DNA of 64,000 bases from the NCBI RefSeq assembly GCF_000282095.2, contig NZ_AKKC02000004.1:1240001-1304000 (forward strand), written 5' to 3'. The position numbers and the translations under genes are program-made. The stretch is from Rhizobium sp. CF080. Lineage in GTDB: Bacteria > Pseudomonadota > Alphaproteobacteria > Rhizobiales > Rhizobiaceae. Positions 8,370-16,709 of the stretch are shown one piece after another (within the stretch, counting starts at the first letter, position 1; the number at the start of each line of letters is the position of its first letter). The notes beneath the pieces were generated by a model. It saw only the letters and a program-made list of their open reading frames with translations, was not told where the DNA came from and did not search any database.

Positions 8370-8725
8370 AGGCTTTTCCTCATATCGACGATGAGGAAAT
8401 CTAAATTTTCTAATTACAGCAGTGTGTTTGATTTTATTCGGTTTTGTTGCGGGGATGAACCGCTAGCCCGCGCAAAACTCGACCGTTGGGATAAGGCCCC
8501 GTTCTGGTCTCACTCATCTTGATGCTGATCCGATGCTTCAGTCGATCGCGACGCCGGCTCTCATGTTGACAACGGCCGAGGCATGCCCACTCAACCTGCC
8601 TTCGCTCAATATCAGCCGGGAGCTGTGGAATTCCCGTTGAGCGCAGCATTCATTGGACATAAACTTGAATTTGTTTATCACGTTTTGTAGGTTGCTGAGC
8701 TTATTGGGGACTGCGGACAAGGAAG
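8370..8725. other. Divergent intergenic region, iron-box promoter region
   Basis: About 355 bp separating the minus-strand receiver-like gene from the plus-strand sigma factor gene. It is more AT-rich than the flanking genes. The only element I can name is the TGA-N9-TCA motif at 8666-8680, 46 bp before the sigma start. Short frames in it look like chance. Confidence 0.6.
8666..8680. promoter_or_regulatory. Candidate RirA iron-responsive (IRO) box
   Basis: TGAATTTGTTTATCA matches the TGA-N9-TCA pattern of the iron-responsive operator bound by RirA in Rhizobium, Sinorhizobium and Agrobacterium. It lies 46 bp upstream of the ECF sigma gene that heads the iron-uptake cluster, the expected place for iron repression. 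The pattern has only six fixed bases, so the context carries most of the weight. Confidence 0.55.
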
Positions 8726-9289
8726 ATGGATACCAAAGCCACGAGCGGGAGAGCGGTGGGGGACACCAATCCCGCGCCGCTCATTGACAGATCGTTACTC
8801 GACGCAGCCATCACGCTCTATTACGACGACATACGCGGTGCAGCGCGCCGCCGTGGGCTCGATGCTGCCGGCGCGACGGAAGTGGTGCACGATGTCTACA
8901 TCAACCTCGCACGCCAACCTCAGGTCCTAGCCGGAAGGCATTCGCTACGCGCCTTCCTCATGCGCGCAGCTGCTAATCTCGGCCTCGACAGGCTCAAACG
9001 TCAGGCCTTCGAACGAAAACTGTTCGCGGAACTGGAGCGGGCAGCAAGCACCCCTGTGACGGTTGTCGACCCCGCCTACAATCTCGACCGCGCGAGATAT
9101 GTCTCAGCGATCAAATCTGCGATCGAAGAACTGCCACCGCAGTGCCGCAACGTCTTCATCGCCCACCGCATCGGCGGACTTTCCAAGGAAGAGATCGCCG
9201 AAGGGCTGGGTATAAGGCGCAGGATGATCGACCGGCATCTGCGCAAAGCGCTGCTGCATTGCATGGAACGTATCGAGAAGCTCGGCTGA
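8726..9289 (+). CDS. ECF RNA polymerase sigma factor, FecI-type
   Basis: A 187-residue group IV sigma factor. Sigma-2 spans about residues 25-92 (LYYDDIRGAARRRG, VVHDVYINLAR, SLRAFLMRAAANLGLDRLKR) and sigma-4 about 127-182 (AIEELPPQCRNVFIAHRIGG then LSKEEIAEGLGIRRRMIDRHL). The combination with a FecR-like gene 60 bp downstream and an STN-bearing TonB receptor identifies the FecI iron-starvation class, which directs transcription of the receptor operon when ferric siderophore is bound outside. AAGGAAG precedes the ATG. A candidate RirA box upstream suggests iron repression. Confidence 0.95.
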   Translation: MDTKATSGRAVGDTNPAPLIDRSLLDAAITLYYDDIRGAARRRGLDAAGATEVVHDVYINLARQPQVLAGRHSLRAFLMRAAANLGLDRLKRQAFERKLFAELERAASTPVTVVDPAYNLDRARYVSAIKSAIEELPPQCRNVFIAHRIGGLSKEEIAEGLGIRRRMIDRHLRKALLHCMERIEKLG

Positions 9290-9349
9290 CGGCCCAAAAA
9301 CTGCATCTCATTCGTCTAACACAGTAAGCGAGGCAACCAGGGAAAACTC

Positions 9350-10297
9350 ATGGGCGGCAGATCTGAAAAACGCAGGATTGGTAGACAAGCCGCAGATTGG
9401 GCGCTGCGCCTTGCCGACGGCGATCTCGGCGCGGACGAACGGCTGTCGCTTTCCGCCTGGACGGCGAACCCGGACCATGCCGCTGCCCTGCATCGCGCCG
9501 CAGGGATTCTTGGCTGCAGCCAGGCAATCCTGCGCGCCGACGCCGATTTCTCCCGGCAGAACTTTGACCCGCTTGCGCACAGCAGATTTGGTAGAAAGAC
9601 GATCGCAGGGGCCGCAATCCTCATCGCCCTCTGTCTTGGTTACACTTTGGACCTGCCGCTCCGACTGGAAGCGGACTATCGGACGTCCGTCAATCAAACG
9701 GAAACCTTGATACTGGCAGATGGCACCAGGGTCCATCTCAATAGCAATAGCGCCCTTGAAGAGGAATTTGACGCCAAGACCAGACGGATAAAGCTTCTCA
9801 AGGGCCAAGCCTATTTCGAGGTGACGAAAGACCCGTCGAGACCATTCGTCGTCACATCAGGCGGGGGAGAGGCAAAGGCTCTCGGAACGGCTTTCGACGT
9901 CAACATCGTCGGCGACCAATCGGAAGTGACGGTTACGGAAAGTCGTGTCGTCGTTTCCGCAGAAGCGGCCGGAGGCCAGGCGGTGCTCGAGCCCGGAGAC
10001 CGCATTGCCTACGGCAGCGACGGAAAATTGGGTACGATCAGCCGGGTGCCTCCAGGAATGGAGGCGCCGTGGCTCAAAAACAGGCTGGTGTTCGACGAGC
10101 GGCCCCTCGCCTCGGTGATTGAAGAAATCTTCCGCAGGCTGCCGGGACGAGCGATCGTCGTCAATTCAGCAACGGCCCGCAGGCTAGTCAGCGGCTCCTT
10201 CGATCTGAGCGATCCTGATGCGGCTCTCGAAAGCTTCGGCCGCGCGATGGGCGTCCGCATTGTGCGGGCTGGGAACTTCGTCACCCTGATTTACTGA
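9350..10297 (+). CDS. FecR-type anti-sigma/sigma-regulatory membrane protein
   Basis: A 315-residue inner-membrane regulator. The N-terminal cytoplasmic domain (about residues 8-50, AADWALRLADGDLGADERLSL then W..NPDHAAALHRA) is the FecR N-terminal DUF4880 domain; a single membrane helix lies at about 83-101; the periplasmic FecR domain (about 110-205) contains ILADGTRVHLNSNS and KGQAYFEVTKD; the C-terminal part (about 240-315) fits DUF4974, which contacts the receptor's STN domain. It relays the siderophore-bound signal from the receptor to the sigma factor encoded just upstream. Full length and intact. Confidence 0.94.
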   Translation: MGGRSEKRRIGRQAADWALRLADGDLGADERLSLSAWTANPDHAAALHRAAGILGCSQAILRADADFSRQNFDPLAHSRFGRKTIAGAAILIALCLGYTLDLPLRLEADYRTSVNQTETLILADGTRVHLNSNSALEEEFDAKTRRIKLLKGQAYFEVTKDPSRPFVVTSGGGEAKALGTAFDVNIVGDQSEVTVTESRVVVSAEAAGGQAVLEPGDRIAYGSDGKLGTISRVPPGMEAPWLKNRLVFDERPLASVIEEIFRRLPGRAIVVNSATARRLVSGSFDLSDPDAALESFGRAMGVRIVRAGNFVTLIY

Positions 10298-10342
10298 TTT
10301 TTCGCTGAGCGACAGCCTCAAGTTTCCATCCCGTTCGTCTAT

Positions 10343-10386
10343 GTCCCGAGGCAGGCATTTTAAGCGTCCTGCCTCCTTTAGGGGAC
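10343..10386 (+). promoter_or_regulatory. Hairpin in the leader of the TonB receptor gene
   Basis: Perfect 8-bp stem GAGGCAGG/CCTGCCTC (10348-10355 with 10368-10375, 12-nt loop) that can be extended by GTCCC/GGGAC (10343-10347 with 10382-10386) across a 6-nt bulge. It ends 2 nt before the AGAGG ribosome binding site (10388-10392) of the receptor, so it could terminate read-through from the fecR-like gene, stabilise the receptor mRNA 5' end, or affect translation. It is not a classic terminator, since the only U-run (10393-10398) lies 6 nt past the stem. Confidence 0.5.
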
Positions 10387-10398
10387 AAGAGGTTTTTT

Positions 10399-12837
10399 AT
10401 GCAGTTTTGGGGTTTCAGCGTCCGCAGCCGGCTTATCTTCGGCCGCAATTTCCGTCCGCTTCTCTTAGGAGCCAGCCTTTTCGTACTGGCTATGTCGACT
10501 GTGGTCTCTGCACAGCAATCCTCGGTGACTGTGTCGGTGCCTGCCGGTCCGCTTTCAAGCGCCCTCACCCAGTTTGCGGTGCAGGCGGATGTGCAGATTG
10601 GCTTCGACAGCAATGTCGTGCGCGGCAAGACTACAGCCGGGCTTTCTGGCGCCTACACGATCGAAGAGGCACTTCGACAGCTTCTGGCGGGAACCGAACT
10701 CGGCTTCGATTTTACCGACGGCAAGACTGTACGCCTCGTCAAGAAGACCGCCAGCGGCACTTCGACGCTCGGCGCAGAAGGCGCAACGGTCCTTCAGGAA
10801 ATCGTTCTTGATGGCGGCAGCGGCGGCGTCATCAATTCCGACGGTTATGTAAGCCTCAGCAGTGCCACCGGCGCCAAGACCGATACCCCCATTCAGGAAA
10901 CGCCGCAGTCGGTTTCGACCGTTACACAGGCGCAACTTCAGGACCGGAACCCGCAATCGCTGACCGACGCGATCGCCTACACGCCCGGTGCGCGTGTCGA
11001 TGCCTATGGCACGGATCCCCGCTATGATTCCTTTTTCGTGCGCGGCTTCAACGTCACCAATACCGGCGTCTTTCGCGACAACCTGCGCCAGCCGGTAGCC
11101 GGCTACGGCTACTTCCTGACCGAGCCTTACGGCATCGAGGGCATATCGATCCTGCGCGGCCCATCCTCGTCGCTCTACGGCGCGACGGGCGCAGGCGGCC
11201 TCTACAATGTGATCTCGAAGCGGCCGACGGAGGAGGTGTTGCGCGAGGTCGAAACCCAGTTTGGCACCGACAGCCGCTACCAGGGGCAGTTCGACGTCTC
11301 CGGTCCCGTCGGCGACAACGATACTCTGCTCTACCGTCTCACCGGCGTGGCGCGCTCCTCAGGCACCGACTTTGACTACATTGACGACGATGTGCAGTTC
11401 ATCGCACCAGCGCTGACCTGGAAACCGGACGAGGACACCAAGCTCACTTTGCTCGGCGAGTATTCGCACTCGGATACCGGCGGCAACCCTGCCTACTATA
11501 ACGACAGGGTCGGTCATGTCAGTCGTTGGGAAGCGGGTGACCCGGCCTTCAACGAACTCGACCACTCGATGGGCCGTTTCGGCTGGGAATTCGAGCATGC
11601 ACTGACCGACAGCTTGACCTTCCGACAGAACGCACGCTGGTCCAGCCAGGACGTCACTGCAAAATATGCCTACGCCTACAGTGGCGCCGCCCATGCCCTC
11701 GATCCGACACTCATCGACCGCGGGATAGGCTATGAAAAGCAGGGGATCGATTCCTTCGTGATCGACAACCAGCTGGAGGCACGGTTCGACACCGGCGCGC
11801 TCACCCACACCGTCGTCGGCGGCATCGATTTCACCTGGGTTGACTACACATCCAGCAGCGGTGGCGCGACCATCGCCCCGCTCGATACGACCAATCCGAA
11901 TTACGGCGCTCCCATCGCGACCCCGCCACTGACATCACGCACCGACCAGAAGCAATGGCAGACCGGCCTGTACCTTCAGGATCAGGCCCGTTACAACGCC
12001 TGGACACTGACCGTGGGCGGCCGTTACGACTGGGTCAATACCAAGACCGACAATACCGATCTGACCGCAGGCACCACGAGCACGCTCGAGCAGAAGGACA
12101 GGGAATTCTCGGGACGCGTCGGCTTGACCTACCAAACACCCTGGGGCTTCGTGCCCTACGCGAGTTACTCGACGGCCTTTTCGCCCAATGTCGGCTGGAA
12201 CAGCACGACGGGCGCTCCCTTCAAGCCGACGACGAGCACGCAGCAGGAAATCGGCGTCAAATACCTGGCCCCGGACACCAATCTCGTCGTCACCGCGGCC
12301 CTCTTCAACATCGACCAGGAAAACGGGCTCTTCTACGAGGTCGTAGGCGGCGTCAACACGCAGGTCCAGCGCGGTAAGCTGCGCTCGCGGGGCGTCGAGA
12401 TCGAAGCGGTGGCGAGCCTCGACAATGGCATCTCCATGTCGGGCTCCTATACCTACACGGACCTGAAGATCACGAAGGGTCCGGCGGACACCGAGGGCAA
12501 CTACGTATCCAGCGTGCCGATGCACATGGCCTCGCTCTGGATGAAATACGCCATTCCCGAGGACTTTGCCCTGCACGGCCTGTCGGTGGGCGCCGGTGCC
12601 CGTTTCCAGGGCGAAAGCTACGGCAACGACCAGAACACGCTGATCAACAATGCGCGCGTCTTGTTCGATGCCAGCCTGAGCTTCGATTTCGCGGCGATCG
12701 ATCCGGCCTACAAGGGCCTCGCCCTCCAGGTCAACGCCAAGAACCTGTTCGACCGCAGGGATACGACCTGCACGAGCAACTATTGCTATCTCGATCCGGG
12801 CCGCTCCGTCATCGGCAGCCTCCGATACACCTGGTAG
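10399..12837 (+). CDS. TonB-dependent siderophore receptor with N-terminal STN signalling domain
   Basis: Outer-membrane transducer of 812 residues. Signal peptide to about residue 38 (VVSA), STN domain about 42-116 (VTVSVPAGPLSSALTQFAVQ, FDFTDGKTVRLVKK), a TonB-box-like EIVLDG at 134-139, plug domain about 160-277 (DTPIQETPQSVSTVTQAQLQ, SFFVRGFNV, ILRGPSSSLYGATGAGGLYN) and a beta-barrel ending in the aromatic C-terminus RYTW. The FhuA/FoxA-type siderophore-receptor architecture and the STN domain match FecIR-controlled receptors that report ligand binding. AGAGG lies 6 nt before the ATG. Ligand is probably a ferric siderophore, identity unknown. Confidence 0.95.
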   Translation: MQFWGFSVRSRLIFGRNFRPLLLGASLFVLAMSTVVSAQQSSVTVSVPAGPLSSALTQFAVQADVQIGFDSNVVRGKTTAGLSGAYTIEEALRQLLAGTELGFDFTDGKTVRLVKKTASGTSTLGAEGATVLQEIVLDGGSGGVINSDGYVSLSSATGAKTDTPIQETPQSVSTVTQAQLQDRNPQSLTDAIAYTPGARVDAYGTDPRYDSFFVRGFNVTNTGVFRDNLRQPVAGYGYFLTEPYGIEGISILRGPSSSLYGATGAGGLYNVISKRPTEEVLREVETQFGTDSRYQGQFDVSGPVGDNDTLLYRLTGVARSSGTDFDYIDDDVQFIAPALTWKPDEDTKLTLLGEYSHSDTGGNPAYYNDRVGHVSRWEAGDPAFNELDHSMGRFGWEFEHALTDSLTFRQNARWSSQDVTAKYAYAYSGAAHALDPTLIDRGIGYEKQGIDSFVIDNQLEARFDTGALTHTVVGGIDFTWVDYTSSSGGATIAPLDTTNPNYGAPIATPPLTSRTDQKQWQTGLYLQDQARYNAWTLTVGGRYDWVNTKTDNTDLTAGTTSTLEQKDREFSGRVGLTYQTPWGFVPYASYSTAFSPNVGWNSTTGAPFKPTTSTQQEIGVKYLAPDTNLVVTAALFNIDQENGLFYEVVGGVNTQVQRGKLRSRGVEIEAVASLDNGISMSGSYTYTDLKITKGPADTEGNYVSSVPMHMASLWMKYAIPEDFALHGLSVGAGARFQGESYGNDQNTLINNARVLFDASLSFDFAAIDPAYKGLALQVNAKNLFDRRDTTCTSNYCYLDPGRSVIGSLRYTW

Positions 12838-12847
12838 CCACCCGATC

Positions 12848-12874
12848 GGCGCCCGGCCGCAATGGCCGGGCGCC
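12848..12874 (+). promoter_or_regulatory. Strong GC hairpin between receptor and downstream uptake genes
   Basis: A perfect 11-bp stem GGCGCCCGGCC/GGCCGGGCGCC with a 5-nt loop, 10 bp after the receptor stop codon. There is no U-run after it, so it is more likely a partial terminator or an mRNA 3' stabiliser that lets the receptor be made in excess over the transporter genes. Its loop contains the ATG at 12862, which argues against that codon as the next gene's start. Confidence 0.65.
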
Positions 12875-12900
12875 ACCTTCAAGACAGGAATGACGAACGC

Positions 12901-13743
12901 ATGTTGGACAGCAATTTCTTCCAGGTCACGGTTGCCCGGAAAACCAGCCTCAGCGCGGGCATGCTGCGCCTGACCTTTGTCGGCGACGAGCTGGAACGTT
13001 TCCGCACCACAGGCATGCCTGACGAGTATCTGCGCCTGTTCTTTCCCGACGAGGAAACGGGCGAGCTGGTATTGCCGATGATCGACGCCGACGGGCGCTG
13101 GAGCTATCGCGAAGGCAAGCCGCCCGTGCGCTGCTCCACCTATACGGTGCGCCGTTTCGACCGCAGCAACCGGGAGATCGACATCGATTTCGTCGTCCAC
13201 CAAGGCGGCGTCGCGAGCGATTGGGCCCAGCAGGTCGGGGAAGGAGAGCCGATGGTGATCAACAATCCACGCGGTCTCTATACTCCCCCGCACGATCTGC
13301 CGTGGCAGGTTGTCATTGCCGATGCGACCGGCATACCCGCCGCAACCCGGCTTCTGGAACAGAAACCCAGGCACTTGATCTGCCGCGTCGTGATCGAAGT
13401 CGCCTGCGAAGCGGATATCCAGCCGCTGCCGGAAGCCGACAACATCGACGTGACCTGGATCGTCGGCAGCGGCAACGGCCATTACCGAAGCCGGCTCGGC
13501 GACATCTTTCCCGCGCTTCCCCTGCCGGCAGGCCCCGGCCATATCTGGGCAGCAGGCGAACAGGAAACGATCCGGCAGATCCGCAAATTCGCCAAGAACA
13601 CGCTCAAATTGCCGCCGGACCGGCACAAGTTGGTCGCCTACTGGATCGACGAGAATACGCCTCGCCCCGCCCCGCAACAGCTCGATGCAGCACTCAGGGA
13701 AAGCCTGGCGGCCCAGTGGGGGCCACGAGGTCAGAGCAATTGA
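12901..13743 (+). CDS. Siderophore-interacting protein (FAD-dependent ferric-siderophore reductase family)
   Basis: A 280-residue cytoplasmic flavoprotein of the SIP family (ViuB/YqjH-like), which reduces iron in imported siderophore. The FAD-binding barrel carries RCSTYTVRRF at about 77-86 and HQGGVASDWA at about 100-109; the C-terminal SIP domain has DATGIPAATR (about 151-160) and WAAGE (about 236-240), matching the family's D-E-T-A-L-P-A and W-x-A-G-E positions. I chose the ATG at 12901; the upstream in-frame ATG at 12862 sits in a hairpin loop. The stop overlaps the next gene's start (TGATG). Confidence 0.92.
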   Translation: MLDSNFFQVTVARKTSLSAGMLRLTFVGDELERFRTTGMPDEYLRLFFPDEETGELVLPMIDADGRWSYREGKPPVRCSTYTVRRFDRSNREIDIDFVVHQGGVASDWAQQVGEGEPMVINNPRGLYTPPHDLPWQVVIADATGIPAATRLLEQKPRHLICRVVIEVACEADIQPLPEADNIDVTWIVGSGNGHYRSRLGDIFPALPLPAGPGHIWAAGEQETIRQIRKFAKNTLKLPPDRHKLVAYWIDENTPRPAPQQLDAALRESLAAQWGPRGQSN

Positions 13744-14789
13744 TGGACCGTCGCCTAGACCCGCCCGCGCACCGGGCGGGCCTCCATTCGCGCCGGATTC
13801 GGACCAGCGGAAGGATCGCCTTCCTTTGCTGCGCCTTGCTGTTTCTGGCCGGCGCCGGCCTTGGCAGCCTTGCCTTGGGGTCAATGCCGATCTCGCTCGC
13901 GTCCCTGTCGGCCATGATGTTCGGTCAAGCACCGGCGAGCGAAACCCTGCTCGTCGAAACCCTGCGTGCGCCGCGTACGGCGCTCGGCATTCTCGTGGGC
14001 ATGAGCCTGGGCGGCGCGGGAGCGCTTATGCAGGCGATTACGCGTAGTCCGCTCGCCGATCCCGGCCTGCTCGGCGTAAATGCCGGTGCGGCGACCTTTG
14101 TCGTTGCCGGCATCTGCTTCTTCGGCATCACATGCATCGAATGGCAGATGATCCTCGCATTTGCTGGCGCGGCCACGGCCACGCTCGCGGTTTACGGCAT
14201 TGGCACCGCGCTTGCGCGCCCTTCCGGCTCTCCAGTGCCGCTGCTGCTTGCTGGTATCGCCGTGACCGCGGCACTGGGCGGGCTCTCTACCATCATGCTC
14301 CTGAACGATCCCTCCACCTTCGACGCGATCCGCCAATGGAGCGCCGGTTCGCTCTCTACCAATGGATTTTCCGTCCCCACCGCCGCAGCACTGCCGATTG
14401 TCGCCGGCCTCTTGCTTGCGCTGCTCGCCGGAAGCGAACTCAACGCCTTGTCGCTTGGCGACGAAAGCGCCACTGGCCTCGGCATCAACATTACAAGGCT
14501 GAGGGCCGTGATCTTTCTGGCAATCGCACTGCTCTGTGGCACGGCGACGGCCGTCGTCGGACCGATCGGCTTCGTCGGGCTGATGGCACCGCACGTTGCG
14601 CGCATGGTCTGCGGGCCGGACGAGCGCTGGATACTGCTTCTTTCGATCCTTGTCGCCCCATCGGTGCTGCTCCTGTCCGACATTGCCGGACGGCTGCTGC
14701 TGAGACCGGCCGAGCTGCAGGTCGGCATCGTCTGTGCTTTCGTCGGCGCCCCGGTCCTGATCGCGCTCGCCCGCCGGAGGCTCGCCTAG
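13743..14789 (+). CDS. FecCD-family iron-siderophore ABC transporter permease (first subunit)
   Basis: A 348-residue inner-membrane permease with about nine to ten helices. Typical FecCD segments are present: LRAPRTALGILVGMSLGGAGALMQ, RSPLADPGLLGVNAGA (about residues 102-117), then WSAGSLS, and a C-terminal VGPIGFVGLMAPHVARM coupling region that contacts the ATPase. It forms a heterodimer with the next gene product. The ATG at 13743 overlaps the stop of the siderophore-interacting protein gene, which indicates translational coupling. Intact; family call is firm. Confidence 0.95.
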   Translation: MDRRLDPPAHRAGLHSRRIRTSGRIAFLCCALLFLAGAGLGSLALGSMPISLASLSAMMFGQAPASETLLVETLRAPRTALGILVGMSLGGAGALMQAITRSPLADPGLLGVNAGAATFVVAGICFFGITCIEWQMILAFAGAATATLAVYGIGTALARPSGSPVPLLLAGIAVTAALGGLSTIMLLNDPSTFDAIRQWSAGSLSTNGFSVPTAAALPIVAGLLLALLAGSELNALSLGDESATGLGINITRLRAVIFLAIALLCGTATAVVGPIGFVGLMAPHVARMVCGPDERWILLLSILVAPSVLLLSDIAGRLLLRPAELQVGIVCAFVGAPVLIALARRRLA

Positions 14790-14791
14790 CC

Positions 14792-15871
14792 ATGCAAGCG
14801 AAGGCAACTGAACAGCCACAGCCGGGATATCCGCCGCAGCTCGTCGTGCGATCAACGCAAACCGTGCGCATAAGTCTAAGAAGGAGGCTTCTTGCGCGAT
14901 GCCTTCTTCTCGCACTCGTAGTTGTTCTGCTCGGAAGCTTCGGCCTTGCGAACGGACGCGTCGCGGTCTCGTTTCTCGAAATCGTCTCTGCCATGACAGG
15001 CACCGCCGATCAACGCATCGCACTTGTCGTCATGGAGTGGCGCCTGCCACGCGTTCTCGCGGCACTCGTCTGCGGCGCGGGTCTCGGCGTGGCGGGAGCC
15101 TTGTTCCAGTCGCTGACGCGCAACCCGCTCGGAAGCCCCGACATCCTCGGCTTCGATGCCGGTGCGCAGACTGGTGTCCTCGTCATGCTCTCTCGCGTCG
15201 GCACGGGGTTTGCGAGCATGGCGACCGGTGCGGCCATCGGCAGCTTCGCCACGGCACTGGCAGTCGGTCTGCTCAGCGTTTCCCGGCGCGGCCTTCCGAG
15301 ATTGCGGTTTATCGTCGTCGGAATCGGTATTGCCGCCATGCTGAATGCAGCCAACGCCTGGCTGATGCTGACAGTGGATCTGCAGACGGCAATGTCAGCT
15401 GCCGGTTGGCGGGCGGGATCGCTGACCGAAATCGACGGCCCGGTTCTCATCGCCGCCCTTCCGCCAGTGCTGCCTCTGCTCGCTCTGGCGGCATGCCTTG
15501 CACCCTCGCTGCGGCAGCTGGAGGTCGGTGACGAGCTCGCGATAGCGTTTGGCATCAGGCCCGGCCTGATCCGCGCCGGCGCAGTTCTCGTCGGTATCGG
15601 GCTCACTGCTACCGTTTCGGCAATCGCCGGGCCGATAACCTTCCTGGCCCTGGTCGCCCCGCAACTCGCCCGCTTTGCAACCGGACATGTCGGCTTATCC
15701 ATCATCGCACCGGCGACGATGGGCGCCCTCCTCCTGCTCGCGGCGGATACGGCGGCGCGCCTCTGCTTCCCCAACGTTCAGATGCCGATCGGTGCGCTGA
15801 CCGCTTCGATGGGTGGCATCTATCTCATATGGCTTCTAGGGCGAGAGGCCCGCCGTGGTCGAGGCTCATGA
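14792..15871 (+). CDS. FecCD-family iron-siderophore ABC transporter permease (second subunit)
   Basis: A 359-residue inner-membrane permease, partner of the preceding gene (2 bp gap). Motifs: WRLPRVLAALVCGAGLGVAGALFQ, RNPLGSPDILGFDAGAQ, WRAGSL and the coupling region AGPITFLALVAPQLAR. The start is the ATG at 14792 just after the stop codon of the first permease; longer frames running back into that gene are not credible. It has a longer, basic N-terminal tail (about residues 1-38) than its partner. Together with the ATPase that follows it forms the channel of the siderophore importer. Confidence 0.95.
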   Translation: MQAKATEQPQPGYPPQLVVRSTQTVRISLRRRLLARCLLLALVVVLLGSFGLANGRVAVSFLEIVSAMTGTADQRIALVVMEWRLPRVLAALVCGAGLGVAGALFQSLTRNPLGSPDILGFDAGAQTGVLVMLSRVGTGFASMATGAAIGSFATALAVGLLSVSRRGLPRLRFIVVGIGIAAMLNAANAWLMLTVDLQTAMSAAGWRAGSLTEIDGPVLIAALPPVLPLLALAACLAPSLRQLEVGDELAIAFGIRPGLIRAGAVLVGIGLTATVSAIAGPITFLALVAPQLARFATGHVGLSIIAPATMGALLLLAADTAARLCFPNVQMPIGALTASMGGIYLIWLLGREARRGRGS

Positions 15872-15872
15872 C

Positions 15873-16709
15873 ATGACGACGACAAATTCCCTGCCCCCTC
15901 TGATCCAGGCCCGTGGCCTTTCCGTCGCCTTCGGCGGCAATCGCGTGCTTCAGGGGCTGGATATCACAATCCCCGACAATCGTTTCACCGCAATCGTCGG
16001 CGCCAATGGCAGCGGCAAGTCCACACTACTGAAAGCGCTCGCGCGGGTGCTGCGACCGGATGAAGGCGAAGTTCTACTGGAGGGTCGGCCGATCCTCGGC
16101 CAATCGTCGCGATACATTGCCAAACGTCTCGGCTTCCTGCCGCAAAGCTCGATCGCTCCGGATAGCATCCTGGTGGCCGATCTCGTCTGGCGCGGCCGCT
16201 TTCCGCACCGGCAGTTGCTACGGCGAGCGACTATCGAAGACATCGCCGCCGTTGAGCATGCGTTGCAGTTGACCGGTATCGAGGATCTCGTCGAGCGTCG
16301 CGTCGATGAACTCTCGGGTGGCCAGCGCCAACGCGTCTGGATCGCCATGGCGCTCGCCCAGAAGACACCACTTCTCATGCTCGACGAACCGACCACATTC
16401 CTCGACATCGCGCATCAGATTGAGCTGATGGAACTCTTTGCCATGCTGGTTCGGCGCGAGGGCCGCACCATCGTCGCGGTGCTGCACGATCTCAACCAGG
16501 TTTGCCGCTACGCCGATCACCTGGTGGCCATCAGGCATGGCGGTATTGCCGCCGAGGGGCGGCCAGCGGAGATCCTGACGGTTGAACTCCTGCAGCACGT
16601 GTTCGGTCTTGCAGCCACCATCATGCCCGATCCGCTGACCGGGACGCCCATGGTCGTTCCGACCCCGCTTTCGCGAGAATGGCCAGGCGCCGAGGAGGCT
16701 TCACCTTGA
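15873..16709 (+). CDS. Iron-siderophore ABC transporter ATP-binding protein
   Basis: A 278-residue ATPase of the FecE/FhuC class. Walker A GANGSGKST (about residues 43-51), Q-loop in FLPQSS, signature LSGGQRQRVWIAMA, Walker B LLMLDEPTTFLD, and the switch His in VAVLHDLNQV are all intact. Two starts are possible: GTG at 15855 (16 bp overlap with the permease gene, GAGAGG upstream) or the ATG at 15873 used here, 1 nt after the permease stop. It powers the two FecCD permeases and is followed by the binding-protein gene, which overlaps its 3' end by 31 bp. Confidence 0.95.
   Translation: MTTTNSLPPLIQARGLSVAFGGNRVLQGLDITIPDNRFTAIVGANGSGKSTLLKALARVLRPDEGEVLLEGRPILGQSSRYIAKRLGFLPQSSIAPDSILVADLVWRGRFPHRQLLRRATIEDIAAVEHALQLTGIEDLVERRVDELSGGQRQRVWIAMALAQKTPLLMLDEPTTFLDIAHQIELMELFAMLVRREGRTIVAVLHDLNQVCRYADHLVAIRHGGIAAEGRPAEILTVELLQHVFGLAATIMPDPLTGTPMVVPTPLSREWPGAEEASP

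Noticed and set aside
12862..12900. Upstream ATG for the siderophore-interacting protein
   Set aside because: It lies in the loop of an 11-bp GC hairpin with no ribosome binding site; the protein family begins after the next ATG at 12901.
11935..13932. 665-codon minus-strand frame across the receptor and siderophore-interacting protein genes
   Set aside because: It spans two well-supported plus-strand genes and the hairpin between them; composition typical of an antisense shadow.
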